Shown piece after piece: positions 40,952 to 49,146 of a stretch of 52,998 nucleotides of DNA. The DNA is from Leptolyngbyaceae cyanobacterium CSU_1_4 (GTDB taxonomy: Bacteria; Cyanobacteriota; Cyanobacteriia; Elainellales; Elainellaceae), in the NCBI GenBank assembly GCA_012034615.1, contig JAAUPA010000005.1, forward strand, positions 1-52,998, in the 5' to 3' direction. The position numbers were made by a program, and so were the translations under genes. The stretch's first letter is position 1. Each line of letters starts with the position of its first letter. Under the pieces are notes generated by a model that saw nothing but the letters and a program-made list of their open reading frames with translations, ran no database searches and was not told the origin of the DNA.

Positions 40952-43941
40952 CTTATACAAAATCCAGTGTCCAAGAATTTTTGGTGACTGTTCCCCCTTT
41001 CGACCAACTCTCTTCGACAGCCCTCGAATTTTTGACTGAGCGCATGCAAATGCTGCGCTATCGCATGGGGCAGGCGGTGCTGGTTCGAGATAAGATGCCT
41101 GCGCAAGTATCGGTTTTATTTCAAGGGCATGTGCGATCGCTTGCCTACGATCCTCGAACCCAGCGCCCCGTTACGTTGGGCATTTTGAAACCGGGAGACA
41201 TTTTAGGCTGGGTCGGGTTGGTGCGTGGCGTGGCGTGTGAAACAGCGATCGCCTCGACAGAGACCATTTGTCTGACCCTTTCTGCGGCTGATTTCATGCT
41301 GCTGCTAGAACGAGAACCGGAACTGGCGATCGCCTTTCGCAAGCGATGTCCGCTGATTGAGGTTTTTGACCTGCTGGGCGCAGAACTCCATCGGCAAGCC
41401 AATGGAGATGCGAACCTGAAAGAACTCGCCTTCCAAGCCGAAGCCGAAGCCGTAGTTTGCAATATTCCTCCCGGCAAAATTCCTGTCCATCAGCTAGAGA
41501 CTGATCGGATTTGGCTGGTGAGTGGCGGCGGCAAGGTCAACGACTTGCCCGTTAGCGGTCGCATCGATACTGCCAGCGGCGCTGACTTAGAAGTGACGGG
41601 CGATCGGGCAGCTCGGCTGATTGGGTTTCCGGTGTCGATGACTGAGAAAATTGATATTGACACAGAGGAGCCGCTGGATGAAGCACAAGCGGTTCATGCT
41701 GAAGTGGTGGGGGTTGATATTCCCTATGCGCCCGATCGCCCACCCGAGGCAGACCCGGCGTATGGCAGAAATTTCACCGATTCTAAAATTCCTCAAAAAT
41801 ATCCCCACATTCGCGGGCGCGGACAGCTAGATTCGGCAATGGCTTGTATTCAAATGCTGTGCCTTCACCTCAACATGCCTTTCCGCAAAGACGTGATTCG
41901 GCGCGTACTGGTCAATCAGCAAGAGCGCAGCGGCGAAATTTCCCTGGAACTGTGCGGTGCGGTTTCCGAAATGTTGGGGTTGCACGCCCAGTTGGTCACT
42001 GTTCCGGCTAACGCGGTGGGTCGGTTAGAAGCACCCGCCATGGTGATGTGGCAAGAGAATGTGGCGCTGTTGTACGAAGTCAGCGAGAAGGAACTGGTGG
42101 TTGGGGTTCCTGAACTGGGCATCATTCGGCGTAAACCGTCTGAGTTTGCCTCGACTTGGGGCGATCGCGGTGAAGTGTTGCTGATTAAGCCAACTTCTCA
42201 AACCCCGCAGAAGCGGTTTAGCCTGGAGTGGTTTTTGCCTGCGGTTCAGAAGCATCGCAAGGTGCTGATTGAGGTGTTTATCGCTTCATTTTTTGTGCAG
42301 CTTTTTGCCCTCGCCAATCCCCTCATGGTGCAAGTGATCATTGATAAGGTGATCGTTCAAAACAGCCCAGATACGCTCAATGTGTTGGGTATTTTCTTAG
42401 TAGGACTGGCGATCGCCGAAGCCGTGCTCACCACTCTGCGAACCTACCTGTTTGTAGACACCACCAACCGCATCGACATGGCGCTGGGGTCAGAGATTAT
42501 TGACCATCTGCTGCGTCTACCGCTCCGCTACTTTGAAAAGCGTCCTGTCGGTGAACTGGCAACCCGAATCAATGAGCTAGAAAATATTCGGAGTTTCTTA
42601 ACGGGTACGGCGCTCACCGTAGTCCTAGATGCTATCTTCTCAGTCATCTACATCGTCGTCATGCTGTTTTATAGCTGGCTGCTAACGCTGGTCGCCTTAG
42701 CAACCGTACCGCTATTTATCCTGCTGGGGGTTGTTGCTTCGCCCCTAATCCGCAACCAGCTCCGGGTTAAAGCCGAGCGCAATGCCGAAACGCAGTCTTA
42801 CTTAGTAGAAGTCGTTTCTGGCATTCAAACGGTCAAGGCTCAAAATATGGAACTGCGAGCCAGATGGCAGTGGCAACAGCGCTATGGTCGCTATGTGAGC
42901 GCTGGCTTTAAAACCGTCCTCACTTCAACCACTGCTGGTTCAGCCAGTAACTTCCTGAACCAGCTTTCAGGATTGCTGGTGCTTTGGGTCGGGGCGTACT
43001 TGGTGTTGCAGCAGCAGATGTCTTTAGGTCAATTAATCGCCTTTCGGATTATTTCGGGCTACGTGACCAGCCCCTTGCTACGGTTGGCGCAACTTTGGCA
43101 GAACTTCCAAGAGGTTGGGCTCTCCATTGAGCGCTTAAGCGACATTGTGGACGCTGCACCCGAAGCCAATGAACTCGATCGCCAAAATATTCCCATGCCT
43201 CCGATCGTCGGAAACGTGCGGTTTGACGACGTGCTGTTTCGATTTGGCACCAGCGGTCCGTGGCAGCTCAACGGCGTTAGCCTAGATTTTGCTGCGGGTT
43301 CATTCGTGGGCATCGTGGGGCAGAGCGGCTCGGGTAAAAGCACCATGATGAAGCTCTTGCCGCGTCTGTATGACTTAGAGTCTGGGCGGATTGTGATTGA
43401 CGGTTACGACATTTCCAAGGTAGAGCTGTACTCGCTGCGGCAACAGGTCGGTATTGTGCCTCAAGATACGCTGTTGTTTGATGGCTCGGTTCAGGAAAAT
43501 ATTGCCCTCACCTGCCCCAACGCTTCCTCCGATGAAATTATTAAGGCGGCTAAAGCAGCAGCGGCTCACGAATTTATCATGGATTTGCCCAATGGCTACA
43601 ATACTAGGGTGGGAGAGCGGGGCTCAGCTTTATCGGGCGGACAGCGCCAACGAATTGCGATCGCCCGCACCGTCCTGCAAAATCCCAATCTGCTGATTTT
43701 AGATGAAGCGACCAGTGCCTTAGATTACGACTCTGAACGCCAGGTTTGCCTCAATCTTGCCGAAGTATTTGCCGATCGCACGGTGTTTTTCATTACGCAC
43801 CGCTTAAGCACTATCAAAAATGCAGATGTGATTCTGCTGATGGACAAAGGATCAGCCGTTGAGATGGGCACCCATGATGAACTCATGGCGTTGAAGGGGC
43901 GGTATTTCTGCCTTTATCAACAGCAAGAATCTGAAATGTAA
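40948..43941 (+). CDS. HlyB/C39-like peptide or protein ABC exporter with N-terminal cNMP-binding domain
   Basis: The 997-residue inner-membrane exporter starts MTYTKSS (ATG overlapping the ppiC stop). Domains in order: a cyclic-nucleotide-binding-like domain (about 15-130; LFQGHVRSLAYDPRTQRPVTLGILKPGDILGW), a linker (about 150-285), a C39-peptidase-like domain (about 290-420; QLDSAMACIQMLCLHL), a six-helix ABC membrane domain (about 437-700) and the nucleotide-binding domain. The latter has Walker A GQSGSGKS, signature LSGGQRQRIAI and Walker B LLILDEATSALD. In the C39-like domain the catalytic Cys of the usual DCG is Ser (DSA), so it should bind rather than cleave a leader, as in HlyB. This is inference by motif comparison. 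Confidence 0.9.
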   Translation: MTYTKSSVQEFLVTVPPFDQLSSTALEFLTERMQMLRYRMGQAVLVRDKMPAQVSVLFQGHVRSLAYDPRTQRPVTLGILKPGDILGWVGLVRGVACETAIASTETICLTLSAADFMLLLEREPELAIAFRKRCPLIEVFDLLGAELHRQANGDANLKELAFQAEAEAVVCNIPPGKIPVHQLETDRIWLVSGGGKVNDLPVSGRIDTASGADLEVTGDRAARLIGFPVSMTEKIDIDTEEPLDEAQAVHAEVVGVDIPYAPDRPPEADPAYGRNFTDSKIPQKYPHIRGRGQLDSAMACIQMLCLHLNMPFRKDVIRRVLVNQQERSGEISLELCGAVSEMLGLHAQLVTVPANAVGRLEAPAMVMWQENVALLYEVSEKELVVGVPELGIIRRKPSEFASTWGDRGEVLLIKPTSQTPQKRFSLEWFLPAVQKHRKVLIEVFIASFFVQLFALANPLMVQVIIDKVIVQNSPDTLNVLGIFLVGLAIAEAVLTTLRTYLFVDTTNRIDMALGSEIIDHLLRLPLRYFEKRPVGELATRINELENIRSFLTGTALTVVLDAIFSVIYIVVMLFYSWLLTLVALATVPLFILLGVVASPLIRNQLRVKAERNAETQSYLVEVVSGIQTVKAQNMELRARWQWQQRYGRYVSAGFKTVLTSTTAGSASNFLNQLSGLLVLWVGAYLVLQQQMSLGQLIAFRIISGYVTSPLLRLAQLWQNFQEVGLSIERLSDIVDAAPEANELDRQNIPMPPIVGNVRFDDVLFRFGTSGPWQLNGVSLDFAAGSFVGIVGQSGSGKSTMMKLLPRLYDLESGRIVIDGYDISKVELYSLRQQVGIVPQDTLLFDGSVQENIALTCPNASSDEIIKAAKAAAAHEFIMDLPNGYNTRVGERGSALSGGQRQRIAIARTVLQNPNLLILDEATSALDYDSERQVCLNLAEVFADRTVFFITHRLSTIKNADVILLMDKGSAVEMGTHDELMALKGRYFCLYQQQESEM

Positions 43942-43967
43942 GATCGCGGCTCGCCCTGTTCTCAGTG

Positions 43968-44031
43968 ATCTAAATTCCCACCTATCCCCTCATCTAAATC
44001 CTCGTATCTAAATCCCTGCAACTAAATTCCC
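43968..44031 (+). repeat. Four short degenerate repeats (ATCTAAATYCC) in the ABC-hlyD spacer
   Basis: The motif ATCTAAATTCCC / ATCTAAATCC recurs at 43968-43979, 43992-44001, 44006-44016 and, as ACTAAATTCCC, 44021-44031. It lies just before an AAGGAGG ribosome site and the hlyD start. The function is unknown; slippage-derived spacer or a regulatory element are possible. Confidence 0.7.
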
Positions 44032-44050
44032 GCAAAAGGAGGCTTCAGCA

Positions 44051-45646
44051 ATGGTTAGTAAGCAAAACGGCAATGGCAACGGCGCTGGTAAAACGAACGG
44101 CAATGGCAACGGTAAAACTAACGGTAAAACCAATCTTTCTGGGTTGGCTGTAGCCACCGATCGCTCGACAAAAGCTCGGGCAGGAGCTGCCGATGCGGGG
44201 CAAATTACTCGAACTGAAGTCTTCGATCAGCCGGTGGTGTTGCAGCAAACTAACCTGTGGTCGCGGGCGATCGTTTGGGGCATTGTGGGAATCACGTCTT
44301 TTATGATTCTTTGGGCTGCCTTTGCCAAAATTGACGAAGCCGTTCCTGCCCCTGGACAACTTAAGCCTCAAGGCAGCGTCCAGCCGGTGCAGGCTCCTGT
44401 GGGGGGTGTGGTGGAAGAAATTTTGGTTAAAGACGGGGCGCGGGTCAAGCAGGGCGACGTGCTGATTCGGATGGATACCACGGCGGCTGAGGCAGAACGG
44501 AAAGCAAACCAGCAGGTTTTGGTATCTTTAGAGCGCCAAAATCAGTTTTATCGTTCTCAGTTGGGTGGCATTAATGCCCCTGCCGTGGGCGTGAATGTTC
44601 CTCCAGAAATTTTGGCGCTCACCACTAATCGTGCCGCTTTACTTGACGAAATTCGCTTGTACGAAGCTCAGCTTGGGGGCGACTCTAGTGGGGCGGGGTT
44701 GTCGGCGGCTCAGCGGATACGAATTCAGGCGGGTTTGCGCGAGGCAAGCACTCGGTCTTCGGCAGCTCAGTTTGAGGTGGCACAGTTTCAACAGCAGCTC
44801 AGCCAGGCGAAGAGCCAACTTGCTGCTGCCCAAAAAAATCTGACGATTGATGAAAGCATTTATGGGCGGCTTAAAGAGCTGGCCATTCAAGGCGGCATTG
44901 GCACCCTCCAGGTCGATCGCCAGGAGCAGCAGTTGCTAGAGTCGCGCAAAGAAGTCGATCGCCTCACCCAGGAAATGGCGCGGCTGGAGTATGCGATCGC
45001 CGGAGCCAATGAGAAAATGCAAAACACGATGGCGGTCACCGACACGGATGTTTTGGGCAGAATTGCCGAAAACCAAAAGCAGTTAGCCAGCATTGACACT
45101 CAGCTCAATAAGGCGATCGTCGATAACGACGCGCAAATTTCTGATCTTAAAAACAAGCTGAGCCAAACGATGGTCACCTTAAAATATCAAGAGCTGCGGG
45201 CTCCTGTAGACGGTGTGGTGTTTGACATGAAAGCTAAAGGCACGGGATTTGTGGCGACCACCAGCGAACCGATCCTGCAAATTGTGCCGGGGGACGGTTT
45301 GGTGGCTGAAGTCTATGTCACTAATGCGGATGTGGGGTTTGTCCGGAAAGGCATGATGGTGGATGTGCGGGTTGACTCGTTCCCGTTTAGTGAATTTGGA
45401 GATATTAAAGGCGAGGTATTGCAAATTGGCTCGGATGCGTTGCCGCCTGACCCCGAGCATAATTTCTATCGTTTTCCCATCAAAATCAGGCTCGACAAAC
45501 AGTACATTGAAACGGCGGGACAACAAATCCAGATCCAGTCAGGCATGTCGGTGAGTGCCAATATCAAGATTCGCAAGCGCACGGTGATGACCATTATTAC
45601 CGACCAATTTACCCGCAAGGTAGACAGCTTCCAAAACGTGCGGTAG
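44051..45646 (+). CDS. HlyD-family periplasmic adaptor of type I secretion
   Basis: The 531-residue membrane-fusion protein bridges the ABC exporter to an outer-membrane TolC-like channel. The cytosolic N-terminus (about 1-70) contains the low-complexity Asn/Gly/Lys/Thr stretch NGNGNGKTNGKTN. A single membrane helix follows (about 74-96, SRAIVWGIVGITSFMILWAA). Then come the first lipoyl half (VQAPVGGVVEEILVKDGARV, about 115), a long coiled-coil hairpin (about 150-350), the second lipoyl half (LRAPVDGVVFDMKAKGTGF) and a beta-barrel domain. It follows the ABC gene by 109 bp, with a strong AAGGAGG ribosome site. No TolC-like gene is in the window. Confidence 0.9.
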   Translation: MVSKQNGNGNGAGKTNGNGNGKTNGKTNLSGLAVATDRSTKARAGAADAGQITRTEVFDQPVVLQQTNLWSRAIVWGIVGITSFMILWAAFAKIDEAVPAPGQLKPQGSVQPVQAPVGGVVEEILVKDGARVKQGDVLIRMDTTAAEAERKANQQVLVSLERQNQFYRSQLGGINAPAVGVNVPPEILALTTNRAALLDEIRLYEAQLGGDSSGAGLSAAQRIRIQAGLREASTRSSAAQFEVAQFQQQLSQAKSQLAAAQKNLTIDESIYGRLKELAIQGGIGTLQVDRQEQQLLESRKEVDRLTQEMARLEYAIAGANEKMQNTMAVTDTDVLGRIAENQKQLASIDTQLNKAIVDNDAQISDLKNKLSQTMVTLKYQELRAPVDGVVFDMKAKGTGFVATTSEPILQIVPGDGLVAEVYVTNADVGFVRKGMMVDVRVDSFPFSEFGDIKGEVLQIGSDALPPDPEHNFYRFPIKIRLDKQYIETAGQQIQIQSGMSVSANIKIRKRTVMTIITDQFTRKVDSFQNVR

Positions 45647-45716
45647 GCGGGCATTTTGGAACTTTAACCTGGAGCTTCTAAGGAAGTGAACCTGTATTCT
45701 AGAAGGTATTCTTTAC

Positions 45717-46400
45717 TTGAAGAAGTCTGTGCGGCTCCCTTTTAAGATGGCATTGTTACTGTTAACGATGTTTTCTACGCCTGCGATCGCCCATAATGTT
45801 GAGATTGCTGGAGAGATTGCGGGTACCTGGCACATTGAGCCCCATCACAACCCTAGAGCGGGAGAGCCTGCGAAGGTTTGGATCGCTTTGACTCGGAAGG
45901 GTGGCGCAGTTTTACCGTTAGAACAGGCAAATTGTCAGCTAGCCGTCTATCGCCAGCCCTACACCCAGGGCGATCCGCCGCTTTTGCAGCCGCAACTGAA
46001 GGCGATCGCAGTGGAGCAATATCAAGGAATTCCGGGTGCAGAGGTGATCTTTCCAGCACCGGGGTTATATGAACTGGAATTGGGCTGTGTGCCCAAAACC
46101 GCAGGCACCTTTGAGCCCTTTGAGATGCAGTCAGCGGTGACCGTGGCAGCCGGGACGGCTCAAGGTGTGCCTGCGCCCACAGACTTACTGCCCACAGACT
46201 TACTGCCCACAGACTTACTGCCCACAGACTTACTGCCCACCGCAACGCCGACTCCGGCAACTTTAGATGCCGATCGCCGGGAGAAGACGCAAGACCACGA
46301 TCGCTCTAAAGAACAGAACACGGTCATTTCTGGGATCATTGCCGCGGCTTTGGGGCTAGCACTTTTGATCATTCTATCTAGGCGGTCGCCAAAATCTTAA
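45717..46400 (+). CDS. Hypothetical secreted/membrane-anchored protein with PTDLL repeats
   Basis: I do not recognise a family. The 227 residues begin with a signal peptide (KKSVRLPFKMALLLLTMFSTPAIA, read as two parts: a charged start and a hydrophobic core). A probably beta-rich domain follows (about 26-135; HNVEIAGEIAGTWHIEPHHN, then VYRQPYTQGDPPLLQPQ). Next are four PTDLL repeats (about 154-173), a charged stretch and a C-terminal hydrophobic helix (IAAALGLALLIIL) ending in Arg/Lys. It may be anchored facing the periplasm. A TTG at 45717 starts the frame; an ATG ten codons later is an alternative. It follows hlyD by 70 bases on the same strand, so it could be a cassette member or substrate, but this is unproven. 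Confidence 0.7.
   Translation: MKKSVRLPFKMALLLLTMFSTPAIAHNVEIAGEIAGTWHIEPHHNPRAGEPAKVWIALTRKGGAVLPLEQANCQLAVYRQPYTQGDPPLLQPQLKAIAVEQYQGIPGAEVIFPAPGLYELELGCVPKTAGTFEPFEMQSAVTVAAGTAQGVPAPTDLLPTDLLPTDLLPTDLLPTATPTPATLDADRREKTQDHDRSKEQNTVISGIIAAALGLALLIILSRRSPKS
46176..46235 (+). repeat. Exact tandem repeat, 15 bp x 4 (coding PTDLL)
   Basis: CCCACAGACTTACTG is repeated four times without any mismatch, in frame within the hypothetical secreted-protein gene. Perfect identity at synonymous positions shows recent expansion, so copy number probably differs between strains. Confidence 0.97.
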
Positions 46401-47469
46401 CCCTGCCCTTGCGCCCGAATTGCTGCAATAATCTGCACGTTGGCTTTGGGAAACGGGAACTGGTCTAGGTCTTCGACAGTCACCCAGCGAATTTCGTCGC
46501 ATTCGAGGGGTTGGGGAGTGCCGCTGAGAAACTGGCAGTGGTGGACGTTGAGGGTGACGCGGAAGTGGGTGTAGGCGTGGTCGATGGTGATGAGGCGATC
46601 GCCCACCCTAATTTCAATGCCTAGCTCTTCGCGGATTTCTCGAACAATGCACTCCGGGATAGTTTCTCCAGATTCTACTTTGCCCCCGGAAATTCCCAAA
46701 GCCCACCCAGCAGCCCTTCCTGACGACGGCGATCGATCAAAATTTGTCCGTGTTCGTTCCAAATGACCGCAACGCCAATGGATTTATGCGGAGTAGCAGT
46801 GCGGCTTTCGGTCATAGGAATTTCGGATTGTTTATTCAGATTGTAAGCTTGACAGTGCATTTGCCAAGGGCAACTACCACACGATGGATTTTTGGGCGTG
46901 CAAATGGTTGCGCCTAGATCCATTAAGGCTTGGTTAAAGTCGCGCGGGCGCTGGGGGTCGAGCAGTTGGGTGGAATGTTGCCATAGGACATTGAGCGCTT
47001 TGTGCGGCGGCACTGGCAAGGCAATGAGGCGAGCCAAGACTCGTTTAACGTTGCCATCTAAAATAGGGACGGCTTGGTTGAACGCGGCGCTGAGAATGCC
47101 GCCTGCGGTGGTACGCCCAATGCCGGGTAAAGTGGTGACGACTGCCAAATCGGTGGGAAAAATGCCGTTGTGCTGGGCAGTAATGAGTTGGGCGGCGCGG
47201 TGCAAGTTGCGGGCACGGGCGTAATATCCTAAGCCTTGCCAAGCTTTGAGGACTTGCTGCTGGTCGGCGGCGGCAAGGGGGGCGATCGCCGGAAACCAGT
47301 CTAGCCATCTTTCGTAGTAGGGAATGACTGTTTTTACCTGGGTCTGTTGCAGCATAACTTCTGAGATCCAAATGGCGTAAGGATCTTGGGTTTTTCTCCA
47401 GGGCAAAGTACGACCCGCAGCGGTGTACCAGTCGAGTAAAGATTGCCGGAGCTGAGGAACTTTTACCAT
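46397..47469 (-). CDS. mutY: A/G-specific adenine glycosylase MutY (frameshifted as sequenced)
   Basis: MutY removes adenine mispaired with 8-oxoguanine. The first frame has the HhH-GPD fold: WISEVMLQQTQVKTVIPYY with the catalytic Glu, ILDGNVKRVLARLI, LPGIGRTTAGGIL (HhH) with catalytic Asp nearby, and the 4Fe-4S loop CTPKNPSCGSCPWQMHC. It then continues into the NUDIX-like C-terminal domain and stops at FPGAK. Adding one C to the plus-strand run at 46683-46687 gives WEFPGGKVESGETIPECI and joins the second frame, 357 residues in all. I prefer ATG at 47469 (MVKVPQLRQ) to the upstream GTG at 47496. Its stop overlaps that of the convergent hypothetical gene by 4 bases (46397-46400). Confidence 0.94.
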
Positions 47470-47614
47470 AAGCCAGGGGAAGAAATGCAGATTCACTCCG
47501 ATCGCCAGCGATCATCCATCTGCTATGGTCAGCCTACGTCTAAAATGATCATTAGCGCTAGTGAAAATTATGCTGAATTCAATTAATTCGCTGCTCGGTC
47601 GTCATCCCGAAAAA

Positions 47615-47878
47615 ATGGCTGCCCACGTAGAGATCTACACCTGGCAAACTTGCCCTTACTGCATCCGAGCCAAAATGCTGCTGAAGTGGAAAGGCGTGAA
47701 GTTTACAGAATATAAAATTGATGGGGATGAAACCGCCCGATCGCAAATGGCTGAACGAGCCCAGGGAAAACGGTCTGTGCCACAAATCTTTGTCAATCAG
47801 CGGCACATTGGCGGCTGCGATGATTTATATCAACTGGATGGACAAGGACAACTGGACTCTTTGCTAATGGAGGCTTAG
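47615..47878 (+). CDS. grxC: Glutaredoxin 3
   Basis: A small glutathione-dependent dithiol oxidoreductase. The 87-residue product has the thioredoxin fold with the CPYC active site in VEIYTWQTCPYCIRAK, the cis-Pro loop SVPQIFVNQ and the glutathione-binding HIGGCDDLYQLD. I chose ATG at 47615 (MAAHVEIYTW) because it gives the family's usual length; the frame is open up to a GTG at 47561. The gene is divergent from mutY. Both contribute to oxidative-stress defence, but no shared regulation can be seen. Confidence 0.93.
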   Translation: MAAHVEIYTWQTCPYCIRAKMLLKWKGVKFTEYKIDGDETARSQMAERAQGKRSVPQIFVNQRHIGGCDDLYQLDGQGQLDSLLMEA

Positions 47879-47945
47879 AGCGATCGCCCCTTTTATTCCG
47901 CCGCCCGCAATTGACCATCCGGAATACTTAAAGCACTACCATTGG

Positions 47946-48408
47946 ATGACCCGCGCGATCGCCCTTGCTGCCGCTGCCGGAGCCGCCGGAGAAGTGCCCG
48001 TTGGGGCGGTCGTGGTAGATGGTGAAAATAAGTTAATTGCCGAAGGCGAAAACCGCCGCGAACGAGATCATGACCCGACTGCCCACGCCGAAATATTGGT
48101 GCTGCGATCGGACTGGGCAGGTTTTGCAATCTTGGCACTTAGAGCAGTGCACTCTTTATGTCACCCTCGAACCCTGCCCCATGTGTGCCGGTGCGCTGAT
48201 CAATGCGCGGCTGGGGCAATTGGTCTATGGGGCGGATGATCTGAAGGCGGGCGCAGTTTGTACGGTGGCAAACTTGCCAGACAGCGCTTGCTCTAATCAT
48301 CGGTTGCAGGTAATGGGAGGAATTTTAGAAGCTGCCTGTCGTCAACAGTTGCAAGATTGGTTTCAGCAAAGACGACAGGTCAGCAAAAGCGATCGTCCTT
48401 TAGCTTGA
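47946..48408 (+). CDS. tadA: tRNA-specific adenosine deaminase TadA (frameshifted as sequenced)
   Basis: TadA converts A34 to inosine in the tRNA-Arg(ACG) anticodon. The first frame has AAGAAGEVPVGAVVVDGENK and the zinc/catalytic HAE (DPTAHAEILVLRS). The second frame has LYVTLEPCPMCAGALINARL with the two zinc cysteines. Removing the single A at 48112 gives LRSAGQVLQSWHLEQCTLYV and joins them into 153 residues. This is one of the few indels here outside a homopolymer. The reading frame stays open upstream of ATG 47946 and encodes DHPEYLKHYHW, which looks like the family's N-terminal helix; the true start may be a rarer codon upstream. The 3' end overlaps the convergent DUF760 gene by 9 bases. 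Confidence 0.92.
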
Positions 48409-48741
48409 AGGTTCATTACCTAAGGAACCCATTTGCAGGGCTGCTTCAAAATTCATTCTTTGCTCAGCATTCCGCAAAAAGTAACCGCTCATCATTGCCG
48501 ATGCAACTAAACGACCAAGCTGTTGGCGGCTAGTCGTGACGGTAACGTCAAAATGCTCTAGGGGTAAGGCACCTAACATTCCCACAATGTTGCGCTCCAT
48601 CACTTGCAACACTTCTTGTGAATCAGGTTTAGCAAGGCGGGCGGCGGTTTCAGGGCTCATAGATTGGACGTATTGCCAGAGCGGATTGCTGGATTCGCCC
48701 CCTTCAAAAAGCTCTGAAACTTGATTGGTTGAGTCGTTCAT
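48400..48741 (-). CDS. DUF760 family protein
   Basis: A 113-residue protein of a family found mainly in cyanobacteria and plastids. Recognisable stretches are NPLWQYVQSMSPETAARLAK, EVLQVMERNIVGMLGALP, FDVTVTTSRQQLGRLVASAM and SGYFLRNAEQRMNFE. It is soluble and mostly helical. The cyanobacterial function is not established. ATG at 48741. It is convergent with tadA, overlapping it by 9 bases. Confidence 0.85.
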   Translation of the reverse strand: MNDSTNQVSELFEGGESSNPLWQYVQSMSPETAARLAKPDSQEVLQVMERNIVGMLGALPLEHFDVTVTTSRQQLGRLVASAMMSGYFLRNAEQRMNFEAALQMGSLGNEPSS

Positions 48742-49146
48742 AGTTCAATGACCTCTAAGGGCTTTTGTCTTGCTTACTAATGTAGCAATTTGTTACGGGT
48801 AGCCGAAGTGGGCGGAACCGAACTGAAGATGGGGGTTATGCTCACCTACGAAATGGCGACTTTTTGGGGTCGTTGGGGGGCAAGTGGCATTTCTCTAGTT
48901 CTCCATGAAGTTGATTGAAGGTGGCTGAGTTGAGATATAAAGGGCTGAAATTTCTCTTCCCAAGCCCTCTGCTTTTACAGATCACTGAGCCTCATTCTGA
49001 GAGGGGCGATCGCCAAAACCGATGACATTCACCTAGCCCTGAAAACGGCGATCGCCAAAACAAGTAGCATTCACCTCATTCTGAGAGGGGCGATCGCCAA
49101 AACTAACGATAATCGCCCTGTCCTATTTGAAAGCTATGAGATTAAA
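48742..49146. other. Intergenic region with a degenerate HIP1-containing tandem repeat
   Basis: 405 bp without a gene. The right half holds three tandem units of about 42 bp (48985-49109), described separately. An inverted repeat AGGGCT ... AGCCCT is weak. No RNA gene is recognised. Confidence 0.6.
48985..49109. repeat. Three imperfect ~42 bp tandem repeats centred on GGCGATCGCC
   Basis: Units share CATTCACCT (or CACTGAGCCT) followed 12-13 bases later by GGCGATCGCCAAAAC. Unit 1 (CTCATTCTGAGAGGGGCGAT..., 48991-49019) and unit 3 (49075-49103) are identical over 29 bases; the middle unit is diverged before the palindrome. This is a local tandem duplication carrying HIP1-like palindromes, not a CRISPR. 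Confidence 0.85.

Noticed and set aside
48985-49109. Repeats considered as a CRISPR array
   Set aside because: Only three units, the repeat includes the whole period with no unique spacers, units are diverged, and no cas genes are nearby.
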